Source: Delphinus delphis (taxonomy: Eukaryota > Chordata > Mammalia > Artiodactyla > Delphinidae). From it: a stretch of 64,000 bases of DNA. The notes under the pieces were generated by a model. It ran no database searches. It saw only the letters and a list, made by a program, of their open reading frames with translations, and was not told the origin of the DNA. A program made the translations under genes and the position numbers. The DNA is taken from the NCBI RefSeq assembly GCF_949987515.2, contig NC_082700.1, positions 39,333,380-39,397,379 of the forward strand, given 5' to 3'. Position 1 is the stretch's first letter; every line of letters starts with the position of its first letter. Of the stretch, positions 38,056-49,650 are shown piece after piece.

Positions 38056-40137
38056 TTTATTATTAAATAAAATATGTGTGATTTTTTTCAGCAAGCTTTT
38101 AAGGAAAGATCTTTAAAAATAGAATAGGCCATGAGTCATCTTTATGATTCAAATACTTTCTTATATGAAAATACCAGGGTGGATAAATCATCTCTGGAAC
38201 TTCTTTTTGGCTTTGTGATAGTAGATATAAATTGAAAAATAATTTTCATACAATAAAGAAATTTGCACACTGTTATTAGATAAAAAGGTTTCACAATCAC
38301 TTGTTATAAACTTCTGTGAAAAACAGGATTGATTTTTATCAGTCTGAAATTTTTCAGTGGAAACAGTCATTGCTTAACACAGAAAAATGAACTAAATTGC
38401 TAAATGCCATTGCTAAATGCAATTTACATCCTATATGAATGTAGGAGGCAAATTTTAACTACTTTTCCTGGAAAAGATACATGTGATGAACATTAAAAGA
38501 AAAGATACATGGTCTTTTCTGAAACTTAATAAGTTTTTAAGCCAGTAACACTACCAATTTGCTAAGAAACATAAAGAAAATTAAGCTTTAAATTCAAGGC
38601 TATGAGGGAAAGTCTAGCATTACCATACGTATGTCAAGATGGTTTTTAATTCTTTGGATTGAGTATTTTAATTTTTTGAAAGTGCCATCTTTGTTAGGAG
38701 ATGATAAACTAAATTAGTAGTTACTGCAAGAAAAAAAAAAAGATTGCATTTTCCCATTCATGGACATGGTTGAACATTAAATCTGCATTAATTATAGAGC
38801 CATGAAATACGTAGCTTCAGCTATTTTTTTCCTATTGTGAAAAATAGTAAAAATATAAAATATAAGCAGAAAAATTCTATCCTCAATAGTATGACGCAAG
38901 AATAAATCAGAGATAAATAGTCTAGACCTAGTCTTGTCCATTTTTCAGATTTTGCTTTTCTGCTGACAGGTATATAATGTAAACCTTATTCTGAATCCAC
39001 ATATGAATGAGCTTTCAGGACTTATTAGATCAACTCAAGTTGTCTTTTCCAAAAAAAAAAAAAAGTTACACTGTCCATGATTCTTAATTGCTAAGATGGT
39101 CAGAATCCATAAATAAAAAGACCACTAAATTCATCTATGACTATCTAATTTTCTTTGGTTTTCCTTTATTTTATTGAGGAAGAGTTTGCATTGGCTCATA
39201 AATATGACTTTCAGACAATGTAAAGCTCAGTGACTTTGGTTTATCTAAGATGTCCTGGTAAGACACTCATGACTGAAGCATTAAAACCCATTATGTTGTT
39301 TGCTTCTATCACTGTAGTTTGTGGAGATATGACATTCTGAGGGAATGTCATATGCTTTGTGAACATTCTGAAATGAACGATGCCTAGTTAACTAGTGAGT
39401 AGACCTCTAAAATATTGATTTTGTCTGCTGTCTTTTCCTTGATTTCTTTGTTTTGCATCTCAAAAATAGAAGCAAACAAACTGGAAGAGTAGAAAAAAAA
39501 TGAAGGAAACAATTCTCTCTCTCCTCCCTAATATATGTATATGGAAACATTTAATTTTCCCATAATTCTGTAGAGTTATACAAAAATTTACTAGTCAATT
39601 ATATTGCTGAAAACTCAGATAACTTCTCTCACCCTGCATTGTTCACATTTAGTAAGAATTGGATATTTTCTTTTCCAAAATCTGCAATTTGATTAGAGAA
39701 ATCAGTTCTTTATTTTGATGAACAAATTTTTTTTCATATATGACACATATTAAAAATAGTACTTTAGTATTTTCCTTGTCACAATTAGCTACTGATAATG
39801 TATGTTCTATAAATATATGTCCTATGAATATATTAAGGATTGTGGGTAGAGATAATAATATCTTCATGGAACAAGAATAAGATTTTCTCCAACTTTAAAT
39901 TAAAAAAAAAAACTGTTGAACAAAACTTTAGAAAAAATACAAAGGTTAGCCAAATTTTATACCATCTGGAAACTACAGTCATTCTCTGGATATTTAGAAT
40001 GATGCAGTAGATCCCAATTGTTGGATACATGCCAGTAGTCACAAGGAACAGCTGACAATAGGTGAGTCTATTTCTACCCCGTTCTTCAGCATGTTTATGG
40101 GAGTCATTTAAGGTTTGAGATAATATCTTTTGTTTCT
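38056..40137. other. AT-rich spacer, one perfect hairpin
   Basis: No gene or named repeat. A perfect inverted repeat lies at 39327-39353. A-runs occur at 38729-38741, 39051-39064 and 39902-39911. Confidence 0.5.
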
Positions 40138-40206
40138 GTCCTTCTTCCTTCCTCCTTCCTCCCTTCCACTCTTCCTCCCTTCCTTCTTTCTTTCCTTCCC
40201 TCCTTC
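40138..40206. repeat. (CCTT)n-rich pyrimidine tract
   Basis: An imperfect run of CCTT and CTTC units. Confidence 0.9.
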
Positions 40207-40209
40207 AAT

Positions 40210-41060
40210 GATGATTGCTATTTTATTGCTAGGCTCTATGCTAAGATATGGGATTCAGTGGACAGTGCAATAATGTGGTAGTTCCCTTCATAGAGCTTAA
40301 AGTCAAAGGGGGAGATAGTAAACTATCAAAATTGTATACAAATAAATTTAAATATGAAATTTTTTATATTGTGTATTATGACAAGTATGAAGCCAATGGC
40401 CAAAGATTTTAAAATCAATTAATAGTGGTAGGGAGTATAACTACAGCATTAAATAGCATAGTAAAGGAAAGATTCTCTGAGAAAGTAGCACTTAATGATA
40501 TTTGAAGAAAGAAGAGGAGACATCCCTGAAAAAGAATGTGTTTAAGGGAGAGAATAATTCACTCAAGAGACTAGCATAAACAGTTAGACTCTGCATGTGA
40601 AAGACAGACCTTGTGGACAAATGGTATTGAGTAAGCGCAAGAGTCATTTGCCTTGAAGTTAGAGAAATAAGCATAGGCTGTATCAGACAGGTCTTACAAT
40701 CTACATTAAGCACTTTGAATTCTTGTCTAAGTGTAATGGAGAAACATTGAAAATGCTAAGTGAAGGGATTATAAGCTGAATTGTGTATTTACAAAATATC
40801 TCTGTAATTTGTATGGAAATATAGCAAGCAAGAAAGAGGTACATAAATTAGTGGTCTATTAAAATTATTCAGGTTAGTGTGGGTGATGGGGCAGACTAGT
40901 GCAAAAGAGAAGTAGGAAACTGGAAAGAATGTAAGTTTGATTTTTGAGGCAATTTTGCAGAATTAGTGATGATATGGAGTTCTCTGAGATGTAATGAGAA
41001 GAATCTAGTGTTATTCCTCAATTTTCAGTTTAAATGACTCAGCAAATAGTAATACCATTC
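40210..41060. repeat. Old interspersed repeat, family not assigned
   Basis: The order 'ctaggctctatgctaag', 'tcatagagcttaaagtc', 'gattctctgagaaagtag' and 'tggagaaacattgaaaatg' follows a recurrent mammalian repeat pattern over about 850 bp. I cannot name the family with confidence. Confidence 0.4.
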
Positions 41061-41203
41061 ACTGAAATGTGAATGCCTGGTGTTTGGGGGGAGGGAAAGA
41101 GAGGGGATAGGTGACAGTTTGTTATTGCATATGTTACATTTAAAAGTAGATTTTGTTTGCTTTTCTACACATTAAATGTGAATGAAAAATATTATCTGTG
41201 TTT

Positions 41204-43240
41204 GGAGACCTTCAAGATGGCTGAAGAGTAAGATGTGGAGATCACCATCCTCCCCACAAATACATCAGAAATACATCTACATGTGGAACAACTCCTACAG
41301 AACACCTACTGAATGCTGGCAGAAGACCCCCCAAAAGGCAAGAAACTCCCCATGTACCTGGGTAGGGCAAAAGAAAAAAAGGAAAAACAGAGACAAAAGA
41401 ATAGGGATGGGACCTAAACCAGTGGGAGGGAGCTGTGAAGGAGGAAAGGTTTCCACACACTAGGAAGTCCCTTCACGGGCGGAGACTGTGGGTGGCGGAG
41501 TGGGGAAGCTTCGGAGCCACGGAGAAGAACACAGCCACAGGGGTGCGGAGGGAAAAGCAGAGAGATTCCCACACAGAGGAGGGGTGCCGACCAGCACTCA
41601 CCAGCCTAAGAGGCTTGTCTGCTCACCTGCCAGCCAGGATGGGTGGGGGCTGGGATCTGAGGCTCGGGCTTCTGAGGTCACATCCCAGAGAGAGGACTGG
41701 GGTTGGCTGTGTGAACAGAGCCTGAAGGGGGCTAGTGTGCCACAGCTAGCCAGGAAGAAGTCCAGGAAAAAGCCTGGACCTGCCAAAGAGGCAAGAGACC
41801 ATTGTTTTGGGGTGAAGGAAGAGAGGAGATTCAGAGCACCGCCTAAATGAGCTCCAGAGACAGGCGCGAGCCACAACTATCAGCACAGAAACGGGCATGA
41901 AATGCTAAGGCTGCTTTTGCAGCCACAAAGAATCCTGTATGCAAGCACAGGTCACTATCCACAACTCCTCTTCTGGGACCCTGTGCACCCCACCACTGCC
42001 AGGGTCCCGTGATCCAGGGACAACTTCCCCGGGAGAACACACGGCATGCCTCAGGCTGGTGCAACGTCACTCTGGCCTCTGCTGTCAAACGCTCACCCTG
42101 CATTCCATAACCCTCCCTTCCCCTGGCCTGAGTGAGCCAGAGCCCCCAATCAAAGGCTACTTTAACCCTGACCTGTCTGAGCAAAGAACAGACACCCTCA
42201 GGCAACCTACATGCAGAGGTGGGGCCAAGTCCAAAGCTGAACCTCAGGAGCTGTGCGAACAAAGAAGAGAAAGGGAAATCTCTCCCAGCAGCCTCAGGAG
42301 CAGCAGATTAAATCTCCACAATCAAGTTGCTGTACCCTGCATCTGTGGAATACCTGTATAGACAACAAATTATCCCAAATTGAGGTGGTGCACTTTGGAA
42401 GCAGCAATGTATATATATATCTTTTCCTTTTTCTCTTTTTGTGAGTGTATATGTGTATGCTTTTTAGTATGATTTTGTCTGAATAGTTTTGCTTTCACCA
42501 TTTGTCCTAGGGTTTTCTCTGTCCATTTGTTTGTTTGTTTGTTTGTTTGTTTAGTATACATTTTAGAACTGGTTATCATCAGTGGATTAGTTTTTTGGTT
42601 TGGTTGCTCTCTTCTTTCTTCCTTCCTTTTTCTTTTATTATTACTTTTTAATTTTTTACTATTAATAATAATTTTTTTATTTTAATAATTTTATTTTATG
42701 TTTTTTCTTTCTTTATTTATTTTTCTCTCACTTTTCTTCTGAGCCATGTGGCTGACAGGGTCTTGGTGCTCTGCCCAGGTGTCAGACCTGTTCCTGTAAG
42801 GGGGGAGAGCCGAGTTCAGGACATTCGTCCACCAGACACCTCCCAGCTCCATGTAATATCAAATGGTAAAAGATCTCCAAGAGATCTCCATTTCAAAGCT
42901 AAGACTCAGGTCCACACAATGACCAGCAAGCTACAGTGCTGCACACCCTATGCCAAACAACTAGTGAAACAGGAACACAACCCACCCTTTAGCAGAGGGG
43001 CTGCTTAAAATCATAATAAATCCACAGACACCCCAAAACACACCACTGGATGTGGTACTGCCACCAGAAAGGCAAGATCAAGCTTCATCCACCCGAACAC
43101 AAGCACAAGACACTTCAGCAGGAAGCATACATAACCCATTGAAGCAACCTTTCCCACTGGGGGCAGACACCAAAAAAAACGAGGAACTATGAACCTGCAA
43201 ACTGCAAAAATGAGGCCCCAAACACAGTAAGTTAAGCAAA
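41204..43240 (+). promoter_or_regulatory. L1-C 5'UTR (internal promoter region)
   Basis: A GC-richer, CpG-containing first 1.15 kb, then a T-rich section (42410-42730) with a TTTG run at 42526-42553, then the leader to ORF1. It aligns along its length with the L1-B 5'UTR. The open frames at 41488-41850 (+), 41939-42361 (+) and 41843-42262 (-) lie in it. Confidence 0.85.
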
Positions 43241-44131
43241 ATGAGAAGACAGAAGAAACACACAGCAGGTGAAGGAGCAAGGTAAAAAACAACCAGACCA
43301 AACCAATGAAGAGGAAATAGGCAGTCTACCTAAAAAGGAATTCAGAATAATGATAGTAAAGATATCCAAAATCTTGAAAATAGAATGGAGAAAATACAAG
43401 AAACATTTAACAAGAAACCAGAAGAACTAAATAGCAAACAAACAATGATGAACAACACAATGAATAAAATAAAAAATTCTCTAGAAGAAATCAATAGCAG
43501 AATAACTGAGGCAAAAGAATGGATAAGTGATCTGGAAGATAAAATAGTAGAAATAACTATCACAGAACAGAATAAAGAAAAAAGAGTGAAAAAAATTGAG
43601 AACAGTCTCAGAGACCTCTGGGACAACATTAAATGCACCAGCATTCGAATTATAGGGGTCCCAGAAGAAGAGAGAAAGAAAGGGACTGAGAAAATACTTG
43701 AAGAGATTATAGTTGAAAACTTCCCTAATACAGGAAAGGAAATAATCAATCAAGTACAGGAAGTGCAGAGAGTCCCATTAAGGATAAATCCAAGGAGAAA
43801 CACACCAAGACACATATAAAGCAAACTATCAAAAACTAAATACAAATAAAAAATATTAAAAGCAGCAAGAGAAAAACAACAAATAACACACAAGGGAATC
43901 CCCATAAGGTTAACAGCTGATCTTTCAGCAGAAACTCTGCAAGCCAAAATGGAGTGGCAGGACATGTTTAAAGTGATGAAAGGGAAAAATCTACAACTAA
44001 TACTACTCTACCCAGCAAGGATATCATTCAGATTTGATGGAGAAATTAAAATCTTTACAGACAAGTAAAAGCTAAGAGAATTCAGCACCACCAAACCCGT
44101 TTTACAACAAATGCTAAAGGAACTTCTCTAG
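43241..44131 (+). pseudogene. L1-C ORF1 (RNA-binding chaperone), broken
   Basis: The start ATG at 43241 is the counterpart of the L1-B start; the stop is TAG 44129-44131, giving 891 nt. A one-base insertion just after the start and a one-base loss near 43365 shift the frame and restore it. The open block 43385-43819 (144 aa) then reads a heptad-rich coiled coil (about residues 1-75, Leu/Ile spaced) and the start of the RRM (SIRIIGVPEEE) up to a TAA at 43817-43819. The remaining C-terminal domain is recognisable after that stop. Confidence 0.92.
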
Positions 44132-44189
44132 GCAGAAAACACAAGAGAAGGAAAAGACCTACAATAGCAAATCCAAAACAATTAAGAAA

Positions 44190-47100
44190 ATGGTAACAGG
44201 AACATGCATAATGATAATTACCTTAAATGTAATTGGATTAAATGCTCCAACTAAAAGACATAAACTTGCTGAATGGATACAAAAATAAGACCCATATATA
44301 TGTTGTCCACAAGAGACCCACTTCAGACCTAGGGACACATACATACTGAAAGTGAGGAGATGGAAAAAGATATTCCATGCAAAGGGAAATCAAAAGAAAG
44401 CTGGAGTAGCAATTCTCATATCAGGCAAAACAGACTTAAAAAAAAAGACTATTACAAGATGCAAAGAAGGACACTACACAATGATCAAGGGATCAATCCA
44501 AGAAGGTATAACAATTGTAAATATTTATGCACCCAACATAGGAGCACCTCAATACATAAGGCAAATGCTAACAGCCATAAAAGAGGAAATCGACAGCAAC
44601 ACAATCATAATAGAGGACTTTGTCATCCCACTTTCACCAATGGACCGATCATCCAAAATGGAAATAAATAAGGAAACCAAAGCTTTAAAAGATATGGTAA
44701 ACAATAACATATTGTTATGTTATTAATATATTGATATTTATAAGACATTGATATTTATAGGACATTCCATCCAAAACCAACAGAATATACTTTCTTCTTA
44801 TGTGCTCATGGAACATTCTCCAGGATAGATCATATCTTGGGTCAAAAATCAAGACTTGGTAAATTTAAGAAAATTGAAATCATATCAGGTATGTTTTCCG
44901 ACCACAACACTTTGAGACTAGATATCAATTACAGGAACAAATCTGTAAAAAATACAAACACATGGAGACTAAACAATACACTACTTAGTAACCAAGTGAT
45001 CACTGAAGAAATCAAAGAGCAAATTAAAAATACCTAGAAACAAATGACAAAGAAAACACAACAACCCAAATCTATGGGATGCAGCAAAATCAGTTCTAAG
45101 AGCGAAGTTTATAGAAATGCAATCCTACCTCAACAAACAAGAAACATCTCCAATAAGCAACGTAACCTAACACCTAAAGCAATTAGAGAAAGAAGAACAA
45201 AAAAAAAAAAAAAAACAAAGTTAGCAGAAGGAACAAAATCATAAACAGCACATCAGAAATAAATGAAAAAGTAATGAAGGAAACAATAACAAAGATCAAT
45301 AAGACAAAAGCTGGTTCTTTGAGAAGGTAAACAAAATTGATAAACCACTAGCCAGACTCATCAAGAAAAAAAGAAGACTCAAATAAATAGAATTAGAAAT
45401 GAAAGAGCAGAAGTAATAACTGACACTGCTGAAACACAAAGGATAATGAGACAATACTACAAGCCGCTATATGCCAATAAAATGAACAACCTGGAATAAA
45501 TGGACAAATTCTTAGAAAAGCACAACCTTCCAAGATTGAACCAGGAAGAAATAGGAAATATAAACAGACCAATCACAAGAAATGAAATTGAGACTGGATT
45601 AAAAATCTGCCAACAAACAGAAGACTAGGACCAGATGTCTTCACAGGCGAATTCTAACAAACATTTAGAGAAGAGCTAACACCTGTCCTTTTCAAACTCT
45701 TCCAAAAAAAGAGCAGAGGGAGGAATACTCCCAAATTAATGCTACAAGGCCACCATCACGCTGATATACTAATCAGACGAAGAAGTCACAAAGAAAGAAA
45801 CTACAGGCCAATATCACTGATGAAAATAGATACAAAATTCATCAACAACAAACTAGCAAACAGAATCCAACAGCACATTAAAAGGATCATACACCATGAT
45901 CAAGTGAGGTTTATTCCCAGAATGCAAGAATTCTTTATTATATGCAAATCAATCCATGTGATACACCATATTAACAATTTGGAGGAGAAAAACCTTATCA
46001 TCATCTCAACACATGCAGAGAAAGCTTTCGACAATATTCAACACCCATTTAGAATAAAAACCCTCCAGAAAGTAGGCAAAGAGGGGACTTACCTCAACAT
46101 TATAAAGGTCATATATGACAAAACCACAGCCAATATCATTCTCAATGGTGAAAAACTGAAACCATTTCCACTAAGATAAAGAACAAGAGAAGGTTGTCTA
46201 CTCTCACCACTATTATTCAAAATAGTTTTGGAAGTTTCAGCTACAGCAATCAGAGAAGAAAAAGTAATAAAAGGAATTCCAATCAGAAAAGATGAAGTGA
46301 AGCTCTCACTCTTTGCAGATGACATGATACTACACATAGAGAATCCTAAAGATGCTACCAGAAAACTAATAAAGCTAATCAATGAATTTGGTAAAGTAGC
46401 AGGATATGAAGTAAATTCACAGAAACCTCTTGCATTCCTATACATTAATGATGAAAAATCTGAAAGAGAAATTAAGGAAACACTCCCATTTACCATTGCA
46501 ACAAAATGAGTAAAATATCTAGGAATAAACCTACCTAAGGAGACAAATGATGTGTATGCAGAAAACTATAAGACACTGATGAAAAATATTAAAGATGATA
46601 CAAACAGATGGAGAGATATACTAAGTTTTTGGATTGGAAGAATCAACATTGTGAAAATGACTATACTATCCAAAGCTATCTACATATTCAATGCAATCCC
46701 TATCAAACTACCAATGGCGTTTTTCACGGAGCTAGAACAAAGAATTTCACAATTTGTATGGAAACACAAGAGACCCCAAATAGCCAAAACAATCTTGAGA
46801 AAGAAAAATGGAGCTGGAGGAATCAGGCTCCCAGACTTCAGACTATACTACAAAGCTAGAGTAATCAAGACAGTATGGTACTGGCACAAAAACAGAAATA
46901 TAGATCAATGGAACAGGATGGAAAGCCCAGAGATAAACCCATGCATGTATGGCCACCTTATTTTGGATAAAGGAAGCTAGTATATACAGTGGAGACAAGG
47001 CATCCTCTTCAATAAGTGGTGCTGAGACAACTGGATAGCTACATGTAAAAGAATGAAATTAGAACACTCCCTAACACCATACACAAAAATAAACTCAAAA

Positions 47101-48017
47101 TTGATTAAAGACCTATATATAAGGCCAGACACTATAAAACTCTTAGAGGAAAACATAGGTAGAACACTCTATGGCTTAAATCACAAGATTCTTTTTGTCC
47201 CACCTTCTAGAGAAATGGAAATAAAAATAAACAAATGGGACCTAATGAAACTTAAAAGCTTTTCCACAGCAAAGGAAACCATAAACAAGATGAAAAGACA
47301 ACTCTCAGAATGGGAGAAAATATTTGCAAATGAAGCAACTGACAAAAGATTGATCTCCAATATTTACAAGCAGCTCATGCAGCTCGATATGAAAAAAATA
47401 TAGAACCCAATTCAAAAATGGGCAGAAGACCTAAATAGACATTTCTCCAAAGAAGATATACAGATTGCCAACAAACACATGAAAGAATGTTCAACATCAT
47501 TAGAGAAATGCAAGTCAAAACTACAAGGAGGTATCACCTCATACCAGTCAGAATGGCCATTATCAAAAAATCTACAAACAATAAATGCTGGAGTGGGTGT
47601 GGAGAAAAGAGAACCCTCTTGCACTGTTGGTAGGAATGTAAATTGATATAGCCACTATGGAGAACAGTATGGAATTTCCTTAAAAAACTAAAATTAGAAC
47701 TACCATATGACCCAGCAATCCCTCTACTGGACATATGCCCTGATAAAACCATAATTCAAAAGGAGACATGTACCACAATGTTCATTGAAGCTCTCTTTGC
47801 AATAGCCAGGACATGGAAGCAACCTAAGTGTCCATCAGATTAATGGATAATGAAGACGTGGCACATACATACAATGGAATATCACTCAGCCATATAAAGA
47901 AAGGAAACTGAGTTATTTGTAGTGAGGTGGATGGACCTAGAGTCTGTCTTGGAGAGTGAAGTAAGTCAGAAATAGAAAAACAAACACCAGATGCTAACAC
48001 ATGTATATGGAATCTAA
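44190..48017 (+). pseudogene. L1-C ORF2 (endonuclease-reverse transcriptase), broken
   Basis: It spans 3828 nt, equal to 1276 codons and thus near the normal L1 ORF2 length, from ATG 44190 to TAA 48015-48017. Endonuclease blocks lie at 44352-44726 and 44837-45037, including the FSDHN catalytic motif. Reverse transcriptase blocks at 45739-46179 and 46228-46509 hold the FADD box at 46312-46323. C-terminal blocks lie at 46552-46980 and 47053-47403. From 45739 to 47403 the blocks share one frame, separated mainly by point stops such as the TAA at 46177-46179. A local duplication disrupts the endonuclease at 44733-44766. Confidence 0.93.
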
Positions 48018-48390
48018 AAAAACAAATAAACAAACAAAAAAAAACGTTATTAAGAACCTAGGGCAGGATGGGAATAGAGATGCAGATGTGGAGAATGGAT
48101 TTGAGGACACGGGGAGGGGGTAAGGTAAGGTGGGATGAGGTGAGAGAGTGGCATGGACTTATATACACTACAAAGTGTACAATCTATAGCTAGTGGTAGG
48201 CAGCAGCATAGCACAGGGAGATGAGCTCAGTGCTTTGTGACCCCCTAGAGCGATGGGATGGGGGGGTGGGAGGGACACACAAGAGGGAGGAGATATGGGG
48301 ACATATGTGTATGTATAGTTGGTTCACTTTGTTGTAGGGCAGAAATTAGCACACCTTGTGGAGCAATTATACTCCAGTAAAGATGTTAAA

Positions 48391-48468
48391 AAGAAGAAAG
48401 AAAGAAAGAGAGAGAGAAAGGAAGGAAGGAAGGAAAGAAGGAAAGAAAGAAAGAAAGAAAGAATGAAA

Positions 48469-48531
<63 letters not shown>

Positions 48532-48640
48532 GAAGGAAGGAAGGAAGGAAGGAAGGAAGGAAGAAGGAAAGAAGGAAAGAAAGAAAGAAAGAGAAAGGAA
48601 GGAAGGAAGAAAGAAAGGGAAAGAAAAACAATACATTTTG
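48391..48640. repeat. (GAAA)n/(GGAA)n tail microsatellite of L1-C
   Basis: About 240 bp of GAAA and GGAA units, all purine on the + strand, in place of a simple poly-A tail. It is followed by AAATAAATAAATAAA. Frames through it give Lys/Glu/Arg on one strand and Ser/Phe/Leu on the other and are not genes. Confidence 0.97.
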
Positions 48641-48711
48641 AAAAATAAATAAATAAATAAAAGGCCCCCCCAAAAAATATTTTTTTTTCTGCCATATCAA
48701 TAAACAAAGAA

Positions 48712-49120
48712 TGTTGCAGCCATCAAGCCATCATATAACACAGCCCTGATGGTGAGCCCTGAGGGAACTCAGGATGAGAAAACACATGATAGTGACCCCA
48801 GATAGCTGAGGTGTATATCAAAGGGATGATTTCAGTGAGCCCAGACTCTTGCAACTTCCTGTACATAGAAAAGCACTAAATGCCTTAACTTGAAATACCT
48901 GGTTTTCTTTAATTAACAGTGATCTTTAGACGTTCCTACTACCCTGTCTTTGTTGCAAAACTTCTATATAACCCGGATCCCCCTGCCCCTGCCCTTGCCT
49001 CTTGGGAACAGTCCCTTAGAGTTATCTGAGAGTCGTGTCTCCCAGGCTTGAAGTCCTTAGATTGTCCGCCAAATAAAACATAAGTCTCAACTTTTAGGTT
49101 GTGCATTTTTTCAGTCGACA
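48712..49120 (+). mobile_element. Probable solo LTR of an endogenous retrovirus
   Basis: It begins TGTTGCAGCC and ends about TCAGTCGACA. A TATA-like box (TATATAACC, 48966-48974) and the poly-A signal AATAAA (49072-49077) are followed by a 'tttaggttgtgcattttttc' U5-like end, which resembles class I (gamma-like) LTRs. No primer-binding site or gag/pol sequence follows, so it is a solo LTR. Ends are approximate, since no short flanking duplication could be fixed. Confidence 0.65.
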
Positions 49121-49171
49121 CTTGCATTGATGATGTAAATTTGAATGGAATTTAATCTTGAGGAGAGAATA

Positions 49172-49650
49172 GGTCACTCTATTAGTTTCCTAGGACTGCT
49201 GTAACAAAGTATAAAAAAATGAGTGACTTAAAGCAATAAAAATTGTTTTCTCATGGTGTTGGAGGTTTAATAAATCAAGGTGTCTGCAGGGTCATGCTCC
49301 CTCTGAAGTCTCTAAGGGGATACATTTTGCTTTTTTTCTTGCAGCTTCTGTAAGGACTAGGTGTTCTTTGGGTGGCAGTATAACTATTATCTAGGTCCCC
49401 ATATTTATATGGCCATCTTCCCTCTGTGGCTCCGTATCTTCACATGATGTTTGCTTTCTGTGTACATCTCTCACTTCTTCTTATAAGGACACTGATTATA
49501 TTTGATGAAAGTCCCAGATTATTCCAGTATGATCTCATCTTAACTAATTACATTTGTGATGACATTATTTCCAAATGAGGTAACATTCTGAGGTATTAGG
49601 GATCAGGACTTCAACATATCTTTTTGTGGAACACAATTCAGCCCATAACT
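49172..49650 (-). mobile_element. MaLR-type LTR remnant, antisense
   Basis: It starts 'ttagtttcctaggactgctgtaacaaagta' in abbreviated pattern and ends 'cacaattcagcccataac', the typical antisense MaLR LTR limits, with the 'gataaggacac' and 'tttccaaatgaggtaacattctgagg' phrases in the right order. Confidence 0.75.

Larger units (their letters stand above)
41204..48660 (+). mobile_element. LINE-1 element, full length, microsatellite tail (L1-C)
   Basis: About 7.2 kb of L1 plus tail, colinear with L1-B: 5'UTR (41204-43240), ORF1 (43241-44131), ORF2 (44190-48017), 3'UTR (48018-48390) and a purine tail. It begins GGAGACCTTCAAGATGG. No clear target-site duplication was found, perhaps because the tail expansion and a nearby LTR obscure the 3' flank. 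Frames are damaged but less scrambled than in L1-B. Confidence 0.95.

Noticed and set aside
48319..48707. Open frames of about 90-127 codons on both strands.
   Set aside because: They are produced by the GAAA/GGAA microsatellite and its complement, not by selection on a protein.
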